A stretch of DNA of 64,000 nucleotides. Source: Apoderus coryli. Lineage: Eukaryota; Arthropoda; Insecta; Coleoptera; Attelabidae. Positions 56,999 to 64,000 of this stretch are shown here, in pieces. The notes under the pieces are model-generated. The model was not told the DNA's origin and ran no database searches. It saw nothing but the letters and a program-made list of their open reading frames with translations. Position numbers and translations under genes: made by a program. Position 1 is the first letter of the stretch; the number at the start of each line of letters is the position of its first letter. The stretch is taken from contig OU452208.1 of NCBI GenBank assembly GCA_911728435.2, positions 806,001 through 870,000 on the forward strand, read 5' to 3'.

Positions 56999-57116
56999 TT
57001 TTTAGTTGGCATATTTTATTTTTACTATTTTGATTATATTCTAGAGCATAATGCATATATCAATTATTGATACAATATCATAGTTTTAATTTACCAGTAA
57101 CTAAATCATACTAAGA

Positions 57117-57122
57117 AATAAA
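57117..57122 (+). terminator. Candidate chitinase polyadenylation signal
   Basis: AATAAA 119 nt after the stop codon, followed by a T-rich stretch near 57150. It is the only canonical hexamer between the stop and the pogo element at 57251. Confidence 0.6.
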
Positions 57123-57250
57123 TATCTATCTACAATAATTAGTATGTGTTTTTTTTTTAATCAAATTCATCTTACTTTTCTTGAATCATTATTAGAGGAA
57201 GAGAACTTAATTGTGATTAAATATTTTCCAAACAATGGTAAAGTTGATAG

Positions 57251-59912
57251 GGGAGCGCCGGGAGCGTTTGGACAATATTTGAATAAACAATTGTGGCGTG
57301 GACGTGGATAAGGAATAATTAAAATTTTTTAGCGAGGATAGTTGATACATGTCTCTTACATATACTTTTGGTTTTTTTTTTTGAAAAAATATGCCTATGA
57401 GTTTTGATAGATACATATATTTTTTTAATGTAATCTGTCCCAATCCTCCCCAACTTTGGGGAGGGTTTGGACAAGCAATTAATAAGAACATATATTACGC
57501 AAATCATTTATTTTTCAAAAAACAAATAAAATATTTAGTTAAAAATTGTTTATTGAATAATTACTTCAATATTAACATAAGCTGTACTCGGTAACATCAA
57601 CATTAAAATATATCATGTCCAAATATCTTGCACTTCAGTCTGTCAATGGATTTGGTAGTTTTAAAAAACTTCTTTATATGTGACAAATGCTGGAGGCTCT
57701 TCACTAAATCTAAACCGGTTGGAAGCCACTTGCTTTTTTAAAAATTTCACATTAAAGCCATCTTCAACGACCTCTTCTATTTTAGCTGCATAATGTCTAG
57801 CAGATGTTTTTCCAAACACCTTGCAAATTATAAAATTATTAACTTCAAGTTTGGTGAGATTTACCAAGTCCTCATCTTCTTCCAAATCTAACTCTGAAGA
57901 TGAGTCTTTGTAAATTACTTCTTCCTCATTGGAAGAAGAAGATTCGCTCACACATTTTTTCTTTACCTTCTCGATCTTATTTTGATCAGGTTTTGGTGCG
58001 TTCTTCTTCATTTTTTTTTCATCAATTTTATCGCGTTCTGGAGTATCGTTTGCAATTATAGATGTCCTCTTCACTGGTCCTTTTCTAGTTGTCTTTCTTT
58101 CGGGAGCTTTTGGATACGGTCTTATTTTGGAAGGAGATATAAACTTTTGCTCTTGTGTAGAGGGGCCGGGTTGCTGAGATAAATCTGGATTTTTATTTAA
58201 AACCTCATTTGACAGAGTCACATTGTTGGGGTCTTTCTCTGTTTCTACCCTGTCTGTAACAAATGAGCAAATAAAGTCTTCCTCACTAAAAATATTTTTG
58301 TCGAATGGCCAAATTCCGGTACAACGAAATCCAGATTTTATATTGGAGGGAGTAGCAGACCGATCCCAAGCTTTCATGCAGATAGGTGCCAGATCATAAA
58401 TGGATATTGTCTGTCCTGGATGAGCGAGCATCCAGTCATCTACTCCTTGGTTGAAACATCTTTTGAATGGGCCGAAAACAGTCCTATCTAATGGCTGCAA
58501 CTTATTAGATGTATGCGGAGGAAGAGTTAAAATTGTAATCCCATTTTCTTTGCAGTAATCAATTTCAGGCACAGATAAATGGGATTCATGATTATCCATT
58601 ATGAGAAGGACTTGACGTTCATTAAAACAACGAACATTAGCTGTAAAGTGTTCTAAGACCTTTAAAAAATTATCACTGGTCATCCATCCAGACGAATGAA
58701 CTAAGCCGGTTGCACCATACTCTTCTGGAACACCATTCAACATTCGATGTTTATCAACTGGAGGAAGTGCTATTCCGTTCGCTCCAATAATGCCCACTTG
58801 GGTAACCAGCTCTCCTCGCTCTCTCGAAACGACTTTACCTACTTGATGCTGGCCTTTGGTCGCAACTACCTTTTGTGTCTTTTGCACCGTGGTAACACCC
58901 GTCTCATATAAATTGAATATGTCTGATCCAGTGTACTCATGTCTTTTCAGAACTTCCTCTAACTTATCTTGAAATTTCCCGACGGTAGTTTTATTAAAAC
59001 TGGAAATTCTCGCTAAGCTTGTGTTTTCCGGAGATCTTACGGACAATTTCGACTGTCTACTTAAAAAGCCGGTGAACCAGTCCTTTCCAGCTGATTTATT
59101 TGCTTTCCAAGAATCTGGAAATTTAAGACGATTTTTTCTGCAAACTCGTATGCCAATCTGCGAGTAGCTTTTGGCGTTAAACCGTGGTACATATTTGAAC
59201 ATCTTTTGAGGTAGCAGGTAAGCGAGGATTCCAATTCATTAGAAAATACTTGACATGTGACGAAATGGGGAGAAAATGACATATTTTCAATACCAACTTC
59301 TTTTGCTGTTTTCACATATCGCGCTAGAGTTGATTTTTTAACTTCATGTTCCTGGGCACTTTTTCTAATAGAATATTTTCCAGATAATACCTCGACGGTT
59401 GCATTCCGCATGGCTTCAGCGGAAAAAAGTCTGTTTGTCAACTTTTTGTGCTTGTGAGGCATGTTTCCTGTAACAATTTGCTAATTTAGGGAGGGTTAGG
59501 ACACTTGCGGGAGCATTTGGACAGTTGTCCATACCCTCCCGCAACGTAGCTCGATTAATAAAACTCAAAATGTATTAAAGTTCATATATATATATATATC
59601 TTAAAAACAACTATACACTATGATTTTTAAGGCTTACCTTGAAACTGGTAATCAATCAGCCGCTCAAAAAACTCAAAACTTGTTTCGTAAAACAGGATTT
59701 AAAACTTTTTAATCTTAGAATGGACACGTAGATAAATAAAAAAAATGGCAGTGCCGCGAAACGATACAACCTACTTGCCTCCAATCTAGATAGATACTAA
59801 GAGCATTCAATTGCGCTTCTAAATACGTTTTTGTTTTTACCCCTTCTTTAATTTGGCGGTAAATATGAATGTGTCCAATGCCTCCCGCTGTCAAACCATC
59901 CCGGCGCTCCCC
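57251..59912 (-). mobile_element. pogo/Tigger-type DNA transposon, complete but inactive
   Basis: TIRs begin GGGGAGCGCCGGGA on both sides with TA flanks (57249-57250 and 59913-59914). The element is 2662 bp. Copies of GGGAGSRTTTGGACA lie at 57261, inverted and direct at 57436-57473, at 59486-59542 and near 59873, probably subterminal transposase-binding sites. It is inserted about 130 bp after the chitinase polyadenylation signal. Confidence 0.9.
57661..59462 (-). pseudogene. pogo/Tigger-like transposase, one frameshift and a lost catalytic Asp
   Basis: N-terminal 133 codons (59462-59061): MPHKHKKLTNRLFSAEAMRN, then SGKYSIRKSAQEHEVKKSTL, a Pipsqueak-type helix-turn-helix. A frameshift near 59130-59200 joins it to a 513-codon frame with KANKSAGKDWFTGFLSRQSK (CENP-B-type domain) and a DDE_1 domain. 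The first catalytic site reads FNLYETGVTTV where NxDETG is usual, so Asp has become Tyr. The second (VLLIMDNHESHLS) and third (PHTSNKLQPLDRTVFGPFK) are kept. The C-terminus is lysine- and acid-rich (residues about 390-450), likely for nuclear localisation. A full-length join would be near 600 residues, normal for the family. Confidence 0.88.
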
Positions 59913-59914
59913 TA

Positions 59915-60259
59915 CTGACCTGCGTCATAGTAATTAGTATAGTAATAATAGGTTAAATCCTACAACCCCCACCTTACTAGGTGATTACGTTATTAAAGTT
60001 ATTTTATTTTAAACACGTATTTTAATTTATTTTTATGCATGAAATATTTCTGATAACCACATATAAGAAACTTACCCTAATCCATCCCAACCTAACAAAA
60101 TTGAAATTAAATTATGCCTAATAAGTAATTATTAAAAGTATCATAGACAAGAAAAATATAATAACAAAAAAAAATCGTTTTACATCCAAATCAGACTCCA
60201 TATATTCAGTTCTATAAAATAACACTTTAGAAGAAATAAAAAAACAACACAATAATTAT
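59915..60259. other. Intergenic stretch
   Basis: AT-rich with no gene; the minus-strand ORF 60227-60436 overlaps a repeat and is not supported. Confidence 0.45.
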
Positions 60260-60330
60260 GCCTTTATCATCTATAAATGGGGCGAGTGAAGGCTGAAGGA
60301 CTTCGGTCAATGGCCTTTTGGGGTTTTGTA
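60260..60330 (-). repeat. SINE-like short repeat, copy 2
   Basis: Reverse complement of the 23533-23600 tract: GAAGGACTTCGGTCAATGGC and CTTTTGGGGTTTTGTACC. It abuts the left end of the CACAG element copy B. Confidence 0.5.
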
Positions 60331-60333
60331 CCA

Positions 60334-63300
60334 CACAGAAAAAAAAACTTGGTTTATCCAAATAAAAAATATTATTTAGAGGTGAATTTGCTAGTTTTCG
60401 CAAAATTTTTGTTAAATTAGTAAATGTAGTTATCAAGTATGAGTAACTACATTATCTAAAAACGACAATTTTTCCTACTAAGCTGATATCTTCTCATCTA
60501 AACGAGACTTGTATGTGCATTAGTTAAATAAGATTTCAAATTGTGAACCTATATAAAATTTTATTTGCGCTAAATGAGTTCGGTATTCTGTTTGAATTAG
60601 GTATTGTACACAGATCCTAGATCTGTGGTATTGTACACCTACAGATTTCCATACGTACCCAGTTAGGTGTAGCTATTATTATTAAGAAAATACTTAATGA
60701 GGTAATTAGGTAGGTACCTATACGTACCTAACTATTCTCAAAAATCGTTTTATGAAACCCAAAACTAAATTAGTTCTAATAGGAACATATACCTACCTAC
60801 CTATAAATTTTATTTATCTGCTTTAGTATATTAATGGACCTAGGTATGTGCATTATAATATTTAAGTATATATAAGATTTTAACAACTAAGTAAGTACAT
60901 AGCTAAAATAGGCACTGATTTAATTAAATCTGTGTAATTGTTATTTTACCTAATACTTTTCATTTACGTAATTTCTATCCTCCAAAATATCGAATTATTT
61001 TATCTGGTAGAGATAGGAACCTATAGTAGTCTACATAAGTCGTCATTCTATTCCAGCCAACGGTTATTCCCCGTTCTACCTAATGTGTTTGTCCCCGCTG
61101 CTAGTCCACGTACCTAAAACCCTTTGTAGAAGCAGGTGCCGACAATAACATCTTCTGTGTGTACCACGTTGTACATAGCGCGTCTCACTTGGTGTAGAGG
61201 GAGGGGGTTTCATTTTTGTATTTTTTGATTAGAGTCTTGGCGTCGCTCTAACTAGGATCTAGTTATTTGGTGTTCTAATCTGAAGATATTTTAATTTAAT
61301 ATATTAAATTTTGATTTATTGATAGTAAGTGTATACCAAGATATTGATATCCCAATTTCTACAAGTGGTGAGGACGGACTATACAGATACAGTAACAGTT
61401 ATTAACCAATGTGCATCCAACATAATTAAGTGTAGTGGTTAGTGATTAGTTTGGCGTGTTGAGTTTTGTTAAATATATATTATTATATATCTATGGAGGA
61501 AACAAAAGAAATATTAATTAGCTGGAATCTGGGGGAGCTCGTTGATACTTTTATCGGTAAGTAAATTATAATAATTATTATTTAATTATTTATTTTTATA
61601 ATTTTACGACCAATGCAAACAGTCTTATTTCATTGCAATATCAGATATAATCTTTGGCAATAGATACCTATCTAGATACGTATTATTTAGTAGGTACTTA
61701 ATCCTAATTTAAAATACTTTTTCTAATTTAATCAATCTTAATATGGTATTCCTCCATTTACAGCAACTAAACAATAGTTTAGATGGGTTCACGATAATAT
61801 ATTTAATTTGCCAGGGACGGATTAATTTTTAGCAAATTAATGCAGTTTTTCAAAAGAAGTTACATAAATATTTTAGCTAGGTATGACTTTTTTCTTTCTT
61901 TTGTAAAGGTAGGTATGTATTGATTTGTTTACCATTTTACCAATGTCTGTGAATTAGGAGTTGTGGATTGGAATTGTCTTATCATTCCTCGTACGTACCG
62001 GTAGAATCTGTTATTTTACTTAGTTTCCTCATAAGGAATCTAAAGTTTCTTTGATAATTTTTTTTTGTTTCAGCGTCATTGTTTTTCGGAAAAACTCGAT
62101 TTTTTTTTAAATAGCCAATACTTACATTTTAGGTTTATTTGTCCCCAAATTAGATAACTACCTAGTACCTAGTTAGTAGATCTTGAAATGTATAATATTT
62201 ATAGTAGAAAATGAATTAGGTATAAACTATATTTTACAAGGCCGTATTTTTTTAAGAAAATGCAATTTTTTTGCGATTTTAGTTTTTATTGATTTCTGAC
62301 ATTATTTTTACTGATATAAAAAACTTAAAAGCTCTCATTGTTACTTTTTTATGATAATAATATAGCGTTTACAAATTTTCATTACGACATTTCGTTTTTG
62401 AAAAACCATCAACTTCGATTTTTTAAATACGGCCCTCGATTTTTTATTGTTAAATTTAAAGCCATTTTCAAAACAAAAATAGATGTAACGGAATGGTTTC
62501 AACAAGTTTTCAGTATTTTTAGCTGTTATTTAAACTTCAAGAAAAACCGCCATAGTTTGGCACTTATTTTGCGTAAAAGAAAGAAAGGCGTTTCTTTAAT
62601 AATTTCAAAAAGCACAAAAATTTTAACTAAATTTAAAAAACTGCGTACAGAATAAAATGTGCTGAGAGAAATAAATTGGCAAATAATAATAAATAATTTT
62701 GATTAACGTCGAAAGAATTTTATTGCCAAAATTACTAATTAGGTAAGTATATACTCTGCATTCAGTCAGTTAAGTCCCAAACTATGGCGATTTTTCTTGA
62801 ATAAGTTTAAATAACAACTAAAAATACTGAAAAGTTGTTTAAACCACCTATTTTTGAATTGAAAATGGCTTTAAATTTAACAATAGAAAATCAAGGGCCG
62901 TATTTAAAAAATCGAAGTTGATGGTTTTTCGAAAACGAAACGTCGAGTCTCCTCAAAAAGCAACAATGAGAAAGTGCTTTTCATTTTTTTTATATATCTG
63001 TAAAAATAATGTCTGAAATCAATAAAAACTAATATCGCAAAAAATTGATTTTTAAGAAATTCTCGAAAACTGCTAAATTTACTTTACTTTTGAAAACACC
63101 ATTTAAAAGGTGTTTAAATTGTACAACTTTTCTCTAAGTTAACCGACATTGTCACTTCGACCGTTTCCAAGATCAACCAACCCTAGTTGTTTATGTGCTG
63201 AGCAATATTCTCAGGAATTCCGGCAAAGGATTCAGCCGCATTATACCAACCCACTTTAACATGTGTAGATTGAAGTTTGACTATATATACCTAGCTTATA

Positions 63301-63792
63301 TTACTTATACCTAATACAAGATTTTCAGTTGGCTTAAGTTTATTTTAAAAAAATAAATAAATAAGATTCGCACTAAAAACCTGATGGTGGTTCAGATAAA
63401 AAAACGTAAGCACCACAGGGACCCGCAAATCTTGTCTACCCCTTCTAGAAAAAATTACTAGAAGAGAGACAAACACTATTTGTCATTTAAATAAAAATAT
63501 ATTGTATGTTAGTAAAGTTTATTAGTTATTTTAGTAATGTAGAAAAATTTACTGGATAGACATTAAACGAGTATCATCACTAAAATAACTAGTAAACTTT
63601 GCTAGCATACAATATACTTTTATTTAAATAAAAAAAAGTGTTTGTCTCTTTTAGACAAGAAGCATATGTAAACTATTCAAGAATATTATCTAAATGACAT
63701 AATGTCTATCCAGTAAATTTTTCTAGAAGGGGTAGACAAGGTTTTGGCTGTCCCTGTGGTGCTTACGTTTTTTATCTATCTGAACCAAGGTT
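60334..63792 (+). mobile_element. 3.5 kb CACAG element, copy B
   Basis: Left end CACAGAAAAAAAAACTTGG. The right end stops at CTGAACCAAGGTT and lacks the last 15 or so bases seen in copy A. Nearly the whole length is a reverse complement of 35838-38903. It carries its SAM-like exon at 61493-61556 and the same internal inverted repeat. The TA flank is not preserved on the left (CCA precedes it). Confidence 0.82.
61493..61556 (+). CDS. SAM-like first coding exon, copy B
   Basis: ATG at 61493, 21 codons plus one base, donor GTAAGT at 61557. It reads [20 protein letters not shown] plus I. The AT-rich leader TATATATTATTATATATCT precedes the ATG. No downstream exon is recognised before the element ends, so if expressed it would have to splice into flanking DNA. 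Confidence 0.5.
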
Positions 63793-64000
63793 AATAAAGT
63801 CCTAATAAAGTCCTGCTAACAAGTAAACATAACACTAACATCGAATGTGGAATTTCTAACAAGATACTCCAGCTTAACCATAATGATGCGAATTTTGTCA
63901 TACTGTAGACGATTCATGCACAAGAGATAACATCAAAATTTGTAAGAAACTCTAATACAAATAATTAAAATCCACGAAATGACCGAAGAATACAATTCCC
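63793..64000. other. Window end, no feature seen
   Basis: Unique-looking AT-rich sequence with no ORF or repeat that I can support. Confidence 0.4.

Larger units (their letters stand above)
52493..54505 (-). mobile_element. Internally deleted P-like element with about 115-bp inverted repeats
   Basis: Left arm 52493-52609 and right arm about 54389-54505 are imperfect reverse complements; GATACGAGCACAAGTGCGTT occurs inverted at both inner ends. Between them lies a two-exon THAP-transposase-tail gene on the minus strand. The phrase ATCGTATACCAATATGGCG occurs in direct orientation near 52988 and 54197. No 8-bp target duplication was resolved. Confidence 0.65.

Noticed and set aside
39966..56506. 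A single 16.5 kb Maverick-like or giant foldback element
   Set aside because: Each arm has its own AGCTCTCC ends, partial copies occur alone elsewhere, and no polymerase, integrase or target duplication was found. Two independent inverted insertions explain it more simply, though one mobile unit is not excluded.
56635..56865. Hydrophobic Val-rich minus-strand ORF
   Set aside because: Produced by the Ser/Thr/Glu-rich linker codons of the chitinase on the other strand.
1..64000. CRISPR arrays, operons or bacterial regulatory sites
   Set aside because: Intron-bearing eukaryotic gene structure, insect transposons and AT-rich spacers throughout; no regular spacer-repeat pattern of the CRISPR kind.

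Overview
The window is nuclear DNA of an insect, most likely a beetle (the order is inferred, not proven). It is AT-rich and intron-bearing. One host gene runs through most of it on the + strand: the 3' part of a secreted family-18 chitinase, in six exons from 6200 to 56998. The exons join in frame with consensus splice sites and give 347 residues: the second half of the GH18 barrel, an acidic Ser/Thr-rich linker and a six-cysteine CBM14 chitin-binding domain. The exons with catalytic motifs I and II are not visible and must lie before the window. About 1 kb of coding sequence is spread over about 50 kb because introns of 23.2, 5.0, 4.4 and 17.0 kb are packed with transposable elements.

Layout: 1-293 is an open N-terminal ORF (minus strand) leaving the window. 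2.8-4.3 kb is a 5'-truncated LINE. 5.0-6.0 kb is a broken Crypton-like tyrosine recombinase just before the first chitinase exon. Intron 2 (6.5-29.8 kb) holds LINE fragments, a broken Gypsy element, a long LINE with an intact 913-codon ORF (14480-17221), two mariner-related DUF4817-type elements with roughly 450-600 bp inverted repeats, a foldback element carrying a hammerhead-like motif, and a nested stack at 22820-29487. Intron 3 holds an intact mariner (30148-31479) and a long 5'-truncated LINE (32361-34580). Intron 4 holds a 3.1 kb element with CACAG termini. Intron 5 (39594-56638) is bounded by two inverted copies of a 1.9 kb element. Between them lie two P-element/THAP remnants, a tRNA-Ala relic, a Harbinger-type MITE, a Myb/SANT relic split by a near-complete Copia element, and AT-rich repeats. 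Downstream of the gene are a pogo/Tigger element (57251-59912) and a second 3.5 kb CACAG element in inverse orientation (60334-63792).

Three observations stand out. (1) Three long elements with CACAG termini (25293-29408, 35838-38903, 60334-63792) each keep a short first coding exon that starts with MEE, resembles the start of a SAM domain and ends at GTAAGT. (2) The two 1.9 kb inverted copies in intron 5 sit 372 nt after its donor and 132 nt before its acceptor, so pairing in the pre-mRNA could loop out almost the whole 17 kb intron. (3) The core pattern CTGATG...CCGAAAC recurs at four places, twice as mirror copies in a foldback element. All clade and family calls come from reading the translations, without database searches.
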